From Paramecium pentaurelia (lineage: Eukaryota > Ciliophora > Oligohymenophorea > Peniculida > Parameciidae), in assembly GCA_905183005.1 (NCBI GenBank), contig CAJJDO010000085.1, positions 376,470 to 440,469 of the forward strand: 64,000 nt of DNA, read 5' to 3'. The translations under genes were made by a program, and so were the position numbers. Positions 1-10,776 of the stretch are shown piece by piece. The notes below the pieces were generated by a model, which did not search any database, was not told the DNA's origin, and saw only the letters and a list, made by a program, of their open reading frames with translations. How positions within the stretch are numbered: position 1 is the stretch's first letter; each line of letters starts with the position of its first letter.

Positions 1-1
1 T

Positions 2-426
2 GAAGAATTTATTAGAATTTAGGTTGTCTACTTAAAATCTGATATATAGACAGAGAGTAAAATAAGATAGGAATAAATTGAGAATATTACTACATCATTA
101 GAAAATGATTTACCTAAGTTATATGATATGGTTAAAACTGAAGGATAAGATAGAGAAGATAGTGATAATGGAACATTAAGGAGATCTGGAGAAGAGATTA
201 AAAGATTGAATGAAGGTTTAATTAATTAAAAGAAGTTAAGGTATAAATAATAATCTATTTAAGAGAAGAATCTGAGACAGCTATCTTTGAAATGCTTAAG
301 GATTTAGTTTCTAGAGTGAAGAGTGAAATAGAAGAAGAAAAGAAATTAAGAGAAGAATCATAAGAATCACTTTTAGGTTTGTTGGAAGATGCTGCAAATA
401 AAATATATAGAGCAGCAAAAGATTGA
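2..426 (+). CDS. SF-assemblin family protein, C-terminal part (5' end outside window)
   Basis: The frame is open from the left edge to TGA at 424-426, about 133 residues, with Gln written as TAA/TAG. A 23-nt intron (GTATAAATAA...TTTAAG, 241-263) joins two exons. The protein is an uninterrupted charged coiled coil. Its tail (LREESETAIFEMLKDLVSRV, then EEEKKLREESQESLL, ending AAKD) matches the end of the SF-assemblin/beta-giardin family, where a Glu/Lys-rich stretch precedes a final short helix. SF-assemblins build the striated rootlet fibres attached to basal bodies; in Paramecium these are the kinetodesmal fibres. The amino-terminal half lies outside the window, so full length and start cannot be judged. 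Confidence 0.8.
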
Positions 427-484
427 TAAATTATACAAATCATATTAAAATAAATTTTATTAAATATTATATATATATATATAT

Positions 485-3400
485 TCATTTATTTTATTTA
501 TGTTTTCTATGATTTTTATTCATAATCTTATTTAATCTAGCAATTTCATTAGCATTATTATGCCTGAGAAAATATTCAAAAATTCTAACTTTCTCAAATC
601 CTTCAAAAATGTCCAAATATTATCCTAACTTTTTTCCTGGATCTTCATCTAAAGTTTTATTTGCATATATTTGATCAATAGAGAAATCATTAACTTTTAT
701 TTAAGGTCCTACTTATTTTGTTTATTTCTTTTAATCTCCTCTTTCTGCAATTTTTTTATCTGATTCTTAAATACTTTTATTACTAAGAATAGTATTTTGA
801 GGATTTTAGAATCTAAAATTCGGTTACAATTACTAAGGTCCTTAATTGAAACGACTCAAATATTTATTAGATCTTTCTGCTCTCTAAATCTTATTAATTA
901 TTTCTAAGATTCTATCTCTCTATAGATTTATAATAATAATATATACTATTTCATCATCTTTTAATGCATCTGTACAAGCTTAAAATGATAATTTCCTCTT
1001 TAACTAACATTTTGATTTTTATTAATGTATTGGAATCAGTAATGTATTACTTTAAATTTCTTTATTCAATTTTTCAGACTATTCAAGAATTTCATCATTT
1101 GCATCATCTATACCACTAGCTCCTATTAAATTATTAATATAAATGATGAATACCATCACCACTATCTGCAATGAGTTATTATTCATCTATTTATTCCTAC
1201 AATATTTATGTTTTGCACATATACAAATAGATACTGTTTTATATGTCTTATGATTCTCTTCTTGTTTGAATTTTAGGTTCTAATTTTCTTGCATATTTAA
1301 CTCTATCAGAAGGAACATTCCTTCTATAATTTAGTAATACTTTGGATCTATTTGGATAACCACATACCATACTAATATAATATTGAATAATTACGGGCAT
1401 TCAAGAATAATATGTGTTGATTTATTACATGCTCTACATGTTACATCTACTAATTCTTATTTGTTCATAAATGAGATTTATTGAACTAATTCACAATATT
1501 TATACTAATCATATATTTGATTTAAATTACATAATCATTTTAATGTTAAGATATTATTTCTATAAATTGAGACCTATCAATTTTTAATACATAGGAAAAT
1601 TAGTTTGATTTACAAGACATTTAATATGCTTATGATTAAAAGAATTCTAAAACACCAAATGCTTATCCTTCATGTTTTATTGTTTCCAATACTTTTATTG
1701 TTTATTATTTATTATTCAATGTTATATAAAATGAAAGATCTCCATTAGATAAAATATAAAGATAATTACTAGGATCATTTTACTATTTAATATTAGATTA
1801 TCTTACTTAATATATTGTTGATTCAGGTACATATTTCTCTTCTACCATTGCTTTTGATAAAGATATTAAAAATGATTCACTAAAATTATTCACAAGAAAA
1901 CTATTCTTTGATATTAATTTCATATTTGTATCTATTTTCATTTCTTCAGCTAATTATTTTGGAATCAATTCACTAAATTTGTATACTTCTCTATCATTAT
2001 CTTCCATTTAATCACTCCATACATATTCAAAGTATTTTCTTATTTTCTCAGCTAAATGTTTATTAATCCCTTTAATCCTAATGAATTTTTTAAGGTTATT
2101 CATATCAGTTCTTACCTAAAAGCTTTGTCTACTCCATTCAGCATAAATTGAATTAATATTACCAATAGAATAACCAAATACTCCTACTGCAGATAAAGCC
2201 ATTCCAACTGCAAATACTCTTTCTCTTAAATTCTAAGGAGTAATATCACCATATCCAATTGTAGTCATTGTTATGATACTCCAATAAAATGAATGCAAAT
2301 ATTAATTAAACCAGTATTCATTTTCTATATTTTAAGCTTTAATCCAAGATGTCTCATTAGGATTTCCAGTAGATCCTACTAAAAACCAAACACAAGCTGA
2401 GAAATGGGCTGCTGCTAAAATAGTGTATACTAATTTAACTAAATCAACTATAACAATTTATATTGCTGTCAATTCTAATCTATCAAAAAGTGTTCTAGAA
2501 AATTTGGTTATTTAAAACACTTTCAAAATAATTACTAGATCCAAATATTCCAAATCAAATCTTAAACTTATAAAGTAGGGAATAATTACAAAGATATCAA
2601 AGAAGAATGCTATTATATATAATAGTAATATTTTTACATGATTATAAATAATTTTTAGCAATTTGATATCTATTTTCAATTACTGCTCCTTTATAATAGT
2701 AACATGTATTAAATTTTAATAAGATTTCAAGCATAAATGAATATGATGGTAATACATCAAACATAATTTATCTGGCTTAATAAAATATATCATTTGATTG
2801 TTCATCAAATTTGAATGCAATTTTGGCTGATACATAAAGTACATTTATATTCAAAATTGTAAGTATATATATATTCCACCAAATTGAAGCCAAAGACTCA
2901 GGTCTCATTATTAATTTCTAATTTCCACAATAAATCTTTAGTAATTTAGTTCTACGTATTGGAACCAATATTTTTTAATTCAAAAAATGTTTTACTTTTT
3001 AAAATCCTGTTGGTTTCTATAATTAGATTTATTCAAACATATATTACTTCATATTTAAAGAAATTTTTTAATAAGTAATATGAAAAGTCAGCTGATACAT
3101 CGCCTATTATTTCAAAAACATTTTTGTTGATTAATTTAAAACTAGTAGCAAAATTTGATTTTGTGATAAAACTAATGAATCTCAGAGTTATCATCAAGAT
3201 CTCTAACGCTTTTGCTCTCCAAATTTTATTAGTAAATCCAGGATGTTCATTAGAAATTTGACTTTCAATAAAGATTGGACTTTCTTCTTTGATATTCATT
3301 ACAGGCTTATTAGATTGTAAACTATTAGTTCTTATTCTAGGTCCTATATTACAGGTTTAATTAGGTCTATACAATATGAATAACAATAAAAACTTACTTG

Positions 3401-3588
3401 TTTTTAGAATCAAATAAAAGACTCATAACACTTCTTTGATCATTGTTTTTAATTTACTTAAAATTCTATATTTCATATAAGATGGCTTCTTGATCTTAAT
3501 CACAACTTTTCAAAAGAGATCTAACAGAATGAACCTGATTTTCAGTATCTAATTTTTCTTCTGTTCTAAATAAGCTTGAGCATTACAT
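485..3588 (-). CDS. Six-TM potassium channel with CNB-like domain and CCHC zinc knuckle
   Basis: Joining exons across six introns of 23-31 nt gives about 977 residues. In order: a cytoplasmic N-terminus, S1-S6 with a pore helix and filter ITMTTIGYGDITP, a C-linker (QSFQVRTDMNNLKKFIRIKG), a CNB-like beta roll (LSNGDLSFYITLN...FGVLEFF), then a CCHC knuckle CRACNKSTHIILEC, and a long Gln-rich tail ending NKNHRKHKQNK. GYGD marks K+ selectivity. The CNB roll lacks the FGE...R phosphate-binding signature, so cyclic-nucleotide gating is doubtful, as in EAG-type channels. Start chosen at the first in-frame ATG (3586-3588); an upstream ATG at 3615-3617 is in another frame. A 58-bp gap separates its stop from the SF-assemblin stop. 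Ciliates hold very large families of such channels. Confidence 0.85.
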
Positions 3589-3930
3589 ATATCTGAATTG
3601 AGATGATTACTTTTCATAATTATTAATAAAAATTATAGTTTATCAACTAATATTTATTTAATTAAAAATTAGAACATATATTTTGATTAGCTACAAATAA
3701 CATGTACTTAGTATATATAATTTGATGAAACATTTAATCACTTTATATTGTAATATAATAGAAATTATAATTATCTATTTTAATAATGATGATAAGAATT
3801 AATATTATATGTAATGTTTATATTAATGATATAATAAATATATTTACAAACATCATAACATTAATAAAATTTGAGAATTTTTAATGTGAGTTTAAAAATC
3901 TATATTTTTTTATTTAAATATAAATTCTTA
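3589..3930. other. Divergent intergenic spacer, K+ channel / eL13
   Basis: About 340 bp of AT-rich DNA between the starts of two divergent genes. It should hold both promoters, but no distinct motif stands out; ciliate promoters have no motif that I can recognise by eye. No protein-like frame is visible. Confidence 0.5.
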
Positions 3931-4608
3931 ATGAAACACAATCAATAACTTCCTAATGCTCACTTACGTAAACATTGGACACGATTTGTAAAGACTTATT
4001 ACAATTAACCAGCTGCAAAAAGAAGAAGACAACAAAGAAGATAAGCAAATGCATTAAGTAATGATTAGTATATCTATTTTAGGAGCTTCACCAAGACCTA
4101 TTGAATTACTTAGACCAGTAGTGAGAGGACAAACAATCAAATATAATGGAGTATAAAAATTAGGAAGAGGATTCTCATTAATTGAACTTAAAGAGGCTGG
4201 ACTCAATTCTTAATTTGCTAGAACAGTTGGAATTTCTGTTGATCATAGACGTAGAAACAATAGCTAAGAAGAATTGGCAGTTAATGTTAAAAGAATCAAA
4301 GCATACTTATCTAAATTAGTACTCTTTCCAAGAGTAGCAGGTAAACCAAAGAATGGTGTTGTAAAAGATTCAGGTAATGATGTTGTTGCTTAACCTGTAA
4401 CTTAAAATACTAATCCTGAAGTATTAAATGTTTTAAAATTGTTTAGGTTATCACATTCTAAAGAACACCAAGAAGAGAGAAGGCAACAGTAATTTCTAAA
4501 GAGCTTAGAGCTAAGAATGTTTATCGTAGAATTAGATAAGAATGGTATAATGCAAAATTCGTTGGAGTCAAAGAAAAAAGAAAGAATGCTAAAGAATAAA
4601 AGAAATGA
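3931..4608 (+). CDS. RPL13: 60S ribosomal protein eL13
   Basis: Three exons joined over introns 4058-4082 (25 nt) and 4421-4446 (26 nt) give 208 residues, close to the usual eL13 length. Family marks: N-terminus MKHNNQLPNAHLRKHW, RFVKTYYNQPAAKRRR, ASPRPIELLRPVVRGQTIKY, RGFSLIELKEAGL, ARTVGISVDHRRRN, and C-terminal EKATVISKELRAKNVYRRIR. It is a structural component of the large ribosomal subunit at the base of the tunnel side. Start is the ATG that gives the conserved first helix. It lies 43 bp upstream of the next gene on the same strand. Confidence 0.95.
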
Positions 4609-4651
4609 ATAGTAAATATGTACATTTGGATATATTAAATATTATTAATAA

Positions 4652-7600
4652 ATGAATTTTCTTGAAATAATCAGAAATGGAATCATGACCATAAAGAAAA
4701 TAGCAGTCAATTAAGAAATAGATAAAATTTGTGATCATATTATAAATACTCTTCGATTACAAGACTATCCAAAATATTTAGATAAAGTAATACTTTAAGA
4801 TGTTCATGTATTAAATTTAATAATTATAGATAGAACATTTATAAAATTAATGCAATTTTCTAAAGAATCTTAAAAAAATTAATGATAATGAATAAGTCTT
4901 TAATATTTTATTAAAAAATGAAGAAGAAACATATCGGCTAAATAAATGTGTATAGGAATTATAACAGAACAATTAAAATCTGATGAAATAAATTTACACC
5001 TATGAACGAATGCTAAATGTTTTAAATCAAAATTAAGACGATTAGATTTATCACTTAAATAAGATAAAGGTCTGGTAAGTATTATAAACTAATTTAGGAG
5101 TAAAGTATGGAAATTGTATAGCTTAAAATGAAATTATAAGAATAAGAAAATGTTCTCTAAAATCCTTCATAATTAAAGAAACAAATTAAATTATTAGAGA
5201 GTAAAAAGAAATGATTGCATATTATTAATTTTATTATTAAATGATAATTGAAATTAAAAGAAATGAGGATCTTTTGGTTATTTGTAGAATCTGCGAGAAA
5301 AAAGTATCAATAACTTAATGAAAACTTAGTTAGATGCTCATCTCATTACAAATCATCTCACTAATTGCTAATAAATTTATGAAACAAAGATGTTATTATA
5401 AGAATTGAATTGTTAAATCCACAAATTAGCAGAATTGGCTCAAAATAGATTTCGTACAATCAATACTAAATATTAAATACATAAAGCAAAACAAACAAGA
5501 TAAAATCTTTATGAAAATGGAAAGAGACAATCAGTTTCTCTTAATTAACTTTAATTAGATGGCTCTATAAGTGAAGGTACAGGATCAAAAACAAATAAGG
5601 CTTCTCATTAAATTACAGGAAAGTCTCATTTTGCACTTATAGGAGCTTAAAATAAGGTTAAGATGCATGCAGAATCTGATTAAATAGTAGAGATGCAAAA
5701 TAAAGATTAATCAAATTAAAAAGAATTATTTGAATAGGATTAAGAAATGAATCTAAATTAAATTAATGGAAAAAAATGGGTTAAAAAGCAGTACAATCAT
5801 TCTCCTTAATAAGAAATTCTTTAAGGTAGTTCACCTAGTTCAAACGGTATGGATAGTCCATTCTCATTAGAGTAAGTAATTCTGAAATTATTAAAATTAG
5901 CGATAATATTGACATTCTAAAAGATTTAAGACAATAATTAAATTGCCTTACAATTATTATCAAGTATACTGAAGAAACTATTAAAATAAATAGTGGTACA
6001 TAATCGATTTAATTTGATCTAAAAACATAGGTTAATTTATTGAATATAAAGAATTCTTTAGAAAAAGAACTATAAGACATTGTTAAATTAGCATTAAAGT
6101 TGATTGAAGTACATATTAAAGTAATTATTATCTATAGGAAAGAGTTTAATACACTTAAAAAATATCAAGATTATAAAAATTAATTTCAGAAGAAGATAAA
6201 TAAGATAATATTAATTCTCCTTTAGGATATAAATAAAATACAAATACAGAAAATATTAGATCTCCAAATAGAAGTTCACTTATATAAAATTGTGAGAAAT
6301 TTAAGTGGTTAAATAAATAAAATGTATAATTATTCAATTAAATTAAGAATAATATTATTAGAGATAGTCCTTTTAAAAAAAGTTCAAGTGATTTTGGAGA
6401 TGAAGAAAACAATTCTTAATCAGATGAAAGTGAAGAAATTAGAAAATTGAATAGGGGTAGTTCAGATGAATCCTTTGAAGTAGATAATTCTTCTTAAAAA
6501 TCAAAAAATAATATAATATCATTTAAAGCATTAAATTTAGATGATCAAATATAAGAATAATAATTTGATAATGCAGAGGAGAAAGATAAAGGATATTATA
6601 GTGATGGTGATATCAAAATAATGAAGATAGCTAAAAATAAATAATTGTAATTATATAAAAATAGAAAATTTTAGATTAAATGTAACATTATAAGACTTTG
6701 AATTTATATAAGTTTTAGGAGTTGGTGGTTTTGGAGCAGTTTGGTTGGTAAGTAAGAAAAAAACAAAAGATTATTATGCAATGAAAGTAATAGACTGTCG
6801 TAATAAAAATATGAGTGAGATATAAAATTTAAGAGCTGAGAAAAATGTTTTTGAAATATTAGAAGGTGACTTTGTAGTCAAAGCTTATTATTCATTTATT
6901 TAAGATCAATGTTTATTATTTTTATTAGAATATATGATGGGTGGTGATTTTAGTTAAGTTTTATTTTAATATGGTAGATTATCAGAATAAGTTGCAAAAT
7001 TCTATTTAGCAGAATTACTTTTGGCAATTGAATCATTGCATAAAAAAGGAATAATTCATAGAGATCTTAAACCATAGAATATTTTACTTGATTCTTAAGG
7101 TCATATAAAATTAGCTGATTTTGGATTATCAGAGATAGCATTAGTATAAAAAATAAAAGATGGAAAAGATGGAATAAATTTATCAATTGATCCAGATATA
7201 TTACCATAAAATGTATCAAAAAGACATATAAAAATTAAATGCAATTTAGAATTTCATATGTAAAAGTTTCCAAGCAAAAACAGTATTTAAGAAAAATCAT
7301 CTTCAGGAAAAAGATAGAATAGAATAATAGGAACTCCAGATTACATTCCACCTGAAGTTATTATTGGATAATCTATATCCAATTTTTCAATAGATTGGTG
7401 GTCATTTGGAGTAATAATGTATGAATTTTTGGTTGGGATACCTCCATTCAATGACAAAAGTATTCCTAAAGTATTTGAAAATATAACAATGAGATCTATA
7501 GAATGGCCAGAAATAGGAGATGGTGAAGATATGATTTCAATTAATGCATACGATCTAATAAACAAATTATTAGAACCAAATTATCATATAAGATTAGGTC

Positions 7601-7894
7601 ATAAGGGAATTGATGAAATTAAGTAACACCCTTTTTTTAAGGATATAGATTGGGTTAATATAAGAAATCTTGAAGCTCCTATGATTCCTATTAGAGATCT
7701 GGAACACTTAGAAGAAGAGTAATGTAATCTATTGCAAAAATAAAATGAAGGATAGATTATAATCAGTTTAATAATCACATGATGGAAAATTTGATGAAGT
7801 TGCTAATCTTACAAGATTTGATCTCTTGGCTAAATTAAGTGAGTAGGATGCAGAGAATATTATCAAAAAATAATCAAATCAAAAAACCTCATGA
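4652..7894 (+). CDS. MAST/IRE/RIM15-type AGC protein kinase with N-terminal C2HC finger
   Basis: Roughly 1,020 residues after removing about six small introns. The N-terminal part carries a zinc finger C-x2-C-x11-H-x3-C (VICRICEKKLDAHLITNHLTNC region, about 5285-5375), then coiled-coil, Gln/Asn-rich and acidic stretches, then the kinase (6690-7700): VLGVGGFGAVWLV, AMKVID, HRDLKPQNILL, LADFGLSEIAL, a long activation-loop insert, GTPDYIPPEV, FSIDWWSFGVIMYEFLVG, then NYHIRLG and HPFF. The finger plus DFGLS kinase with a long insert is the layout of plant IRE/IREH1 and fungal RIM15, which act in growth and nutrient signalling. The substrate is unknown. The exon choice at 4.98-5.27 kb is uncertain because two frames look coding, and the tail needs a 37-nt intron, longer than usual. 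Confidence 0.85.
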
Positions 7895-8433
7895 AAAATT
7901 CTATTGATCATAATAATTTTCTAATGTATTTATATACTTATTAAATAAATAAATAATAATATTATATATTATTATCATCTACTATTATGTGATTGAATAA
8001 ATAAATAAATAAATAAATGTTTATAAATGTGTTCATTAAAAATTTAAGAAATCCATTTAATAAATATTTAATATATTATTTACATTCATAAATAATATAT
8101 ATATTACAATTAATCATACTATTTAAAAGCTAATAAGTTTTAAATTCAATTAAATAGATTATAATATATAATACTCATGATATTATAATATTATGAACTC
8201 ATAATCAATTATCAAGTAAGTTTAATATAATTTATAAATTCTTCTTTTTATATTGATTCTTAATATCATAATATGTATTTCAAAATCCAATAATTTTTGA
8301 TATATTTATACTTCATATCTCTCTTTGCTACTTCTACTTATATGAAATTAAATAAGAATGATATTAGTCAATAATGCAGAAATTTAAGAAAATAACACAA
8401 TTTAATGTATAATGTATAATGTACTCTCTTTCA
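7895..8433. other. Convergent spacer with (AAAT)n tract
   Basis: About 540 bp between the stops of the AGC kinase and P2. It contains an (AAAT)n microsatellite at about 7996-8018 and AT-rich filler. No frame with protein-like composition or a conserved motif is visible on either strand. Confidence 0.5.
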
Positions 8434-8819
8434 TCAATCAAATAAGCCACCCATATCGACATCTTCTTCTGGTTCTGGAGCCTTTTCAACTGGCTTTTCT
8501 TCAACCTTCTTAGCTGCTTATGCTTATGCAGCAACTGGAGCTGATGCTTATGATGCTAAAATATTGATATCTCTTTATTTTACATCCTCCTCCTAAGGAA
8601 AGTGTTCCTACTTTCTTCAATCCTTCTGCTATAACTTCTTGTAATGACTTTCCTTTCAAAGATTCTACTAAAGTCTTAATTTCTGCATCTGATCCTGCAA
8701 CACCAACTTCAGCCAATAATCCCTTTACATCAGCCTCACCTAAGTGTTTAATTAATTATCATACTAGGACTTGCTTTTCCACCTAAAGTCAACAGAGCAT
8801 ATGCAGCAACGTATTACAT
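8434..8819 (-). CDS. RPLP2: 60S acidic ribosomal protein P2
   Basis: Three exons over introns of 25 and 28 nt give 110 residues, the family length. N-terminus MQYVAAYALLTLGGKASPSE is the P2 dimerisation domain; SLKGKSLQEVIAEGLKKVG continues it; then a Gly/Ala hinge and an acidic tail. It forms the ribosomal stalk with P0 and P1 and recruits elongation factors. The tail ends EEDVDMGGLFD, where most eukaryotes have DDDMGFGLFD: the Gly-Phe-Gly is Gly-Gly here. P2 rather than P1 is chosen from the first residues. Confidence 0.93.
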
Positions 8820-9491
8820 TGAATTTTATTTAAAAATTTATTTTAAATCCCATAAAAAACTAAATAAACTCTAAATTTATATCAAATTCCAAAATGAAAT
8901 GAATCAACTCCAAAATTTATTTCATATATAATAATATAATCATATTAAATAAATTATCAAAGAATTACTTTACTTATGCTTATTAATTGAAATGCTTAAA
9001 TATCATGAATTGGTTAATAGTCTTTTAATTGTTTTAATGAAATAAAAAATTCAATATATATATAAATAAGTTCCCTTTTTTATTATGATAAACAGTAGAA
9101 AACTTACATAAGTAATATATCTGCTGACTAGGTTGATTGAATGAAAATGTTTAATAATAACTGGGATGAAAAAAAGAAAAATGATCACTTTTAGATGATT
9201 TAAATGCTTTCTTTAACATTTTAATTTAAAACAAAGCAATATCTTCAATTCATATTATATACATAAGATTATAATGAAATGTAATTAAATATAGTATTTC
9301 AATAAAAATGAATAGACTTTCCTTTATAAATCAAAAAACTTTTTTATTTAGAATGCCAGTTGATTTATTATATGTAAAGAAAAATGTAAGTATTTTTGTC
9401 ATGTTTTTTAAATCTTTGTTAACTAACTAAAATATTTTGATCAAAACTTTATCTTTAATATGAACCAGTATTTCAATTTTATAAAGATGAA
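8820..9491. other. Divergent spacer with a weak upstream frame
   Basis: About 670 bp between the P2 start and the next gene. A short frame from an ATG near 9141 (MKMFNNNWDEKKK...) runs about 55 codons to TGA, and an ATG at about 9353 starts MPVDLLYVKKN before a possible donor GTAAGT. Either might be a 5' exon of the following gene, but I found no intron of normal size that joins them. Otherwise featureless. Confidence 0.35.
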
Positions 9492-10389
9492 ATGTAATTC
9501 TATTTATTTGAATTCTATTTTAATTTAGATGCCTTAGAATAATAATTGATTGAGGAATGTATTTAATGGGAACATTTAACTCAATTCTATTGGATAAAGG
9601 ATGAGGATTTAGATTAATTAGATAAATTAACAATAATTATATAATTAATGGGAATTTAACATACTTGTTGTATGAGAGATTAGTCAAACAGAGAATAAAA
9701 TTCTGATTCTGAAGTGCAGGTGATCAAGGATAAATAGAATTATAATATAAAACGTCAGTTTTCAATAGAAAACTAGACTTTAAAGACAACATAGAAAGGA
9801 ACAATTTAAATAAGTGAAATAGATAACTCGATTGAAATGTTGGAGGAGAATTAATCAAGTAATTTGGAAAACAACCCAGTACCAGCATTTGTCTAAAATA
9901 AATAATTTCATTAATTTATGGTTCCGAAAAGAGAAAATCGATTTATGTAAGACATTGAGTGTGAAGTCAGAGCAAAAATTAAGCAAATGTAATTATTTCT
10001 ACAACTTTAGATATATGTAGGAAAAATTCGAAGCTTTATAATCACATTATTCTGAATTAAATCATTAATAAAATCAAACAAAATCTAATGAGTGTTCCTC
10101 AAAAGTTCCTCATTATAATGAATCTAATAGTAACTTGAATGTTCACTTAAATTCATATCTAGGGATTGAAAAATTGTAGAGCACATAATTAGAATGTATC
10201 ACTGTACCACATAAGGAGATGAGAGGAATATTAAAAAATGATTCATAATAAAAATATTCGTAATCGGCAGATGCAAAAACTGAGAAAGAAATAAGTAAGA
10301 AAAAAAGGGTTCACTTTTCTTAAGATACAAAATTTAAGACTGAGGATGCAACAAAATTGTTTAAATGGAGAAACTTAAGTAATATATGA
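9492..10389 (+). CDS. Unrecognised protein with C-terminal SILK and RVxF PP1-docking motifs
   Basis: One 22-nt intron (donor GTAATTATTTC, about 9989-10010) joins two exons of about 290 residues. The N-terminal part has an acidic, aromatic helix-rich segment (LDALEQQLIEECIQWEHL); the middle is polar. The C-terminus reads EMRGILKNDSQQ and, about 20 residues on, KKKRVHFSQDTKF before the end at WRNLSNI. A [GS]ILK motif followed by an RVxF motif is the classic docking pair of protein phosphatase 1 regulators. I infer a PP1 regulatory subunit; nothing else is recognisable. Start is the first in-frame ATG; upstream exons cannot be excluded because the frame stays partly open 5'. Confidence 0.6.
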
Positions 10390-10776
10390 GTTATAAATTT
10401 TATTCTCACCCATAAAATCATTTTTGTATCAAAATAAAACTTAACTAACATTTATATATGTTAATTAATTAGATTAAACACATAAAAAGTAATGAATATC
10501 AATCTCTTTCTATAGGTTTCTAGAATTTAATATATATTTTATAAGAGATTAAAATTTATAATGATGGATCTTATTTAAGAAGTCAATTTTTATTAAGCGA
10601 TTCAAATAGTTTGGTAAATCGATTAAATGATTGTAATTGATTATTAAGGGATTATAGTTTTTTAGAATAATATGATTTTTCTATTTAAATAAGAATTTAT
10701 CGGTAATATAGAAAGAAATGATTAATAATGATTTAAGTGATTTCTAGAAATAAATATCTTTAAAAAAATATTTTAA
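10390..10776. other. Intergenic spacer upstream of UBA1
   Basis: About 390 bp between two genes on the same strand. It probably holds the UBA1 promoter. I see AT-rich sequence with scattered TGA triplets in all frames and no motif I can name. Confidence 0.45.

Noticed and set aside
470..484. (AT)n patches at 470-484, 14848-14866, 25853-25873, 32140-32160
   Set aside because: Ordinary for an AT-rich ciliate genome; no sign of function.
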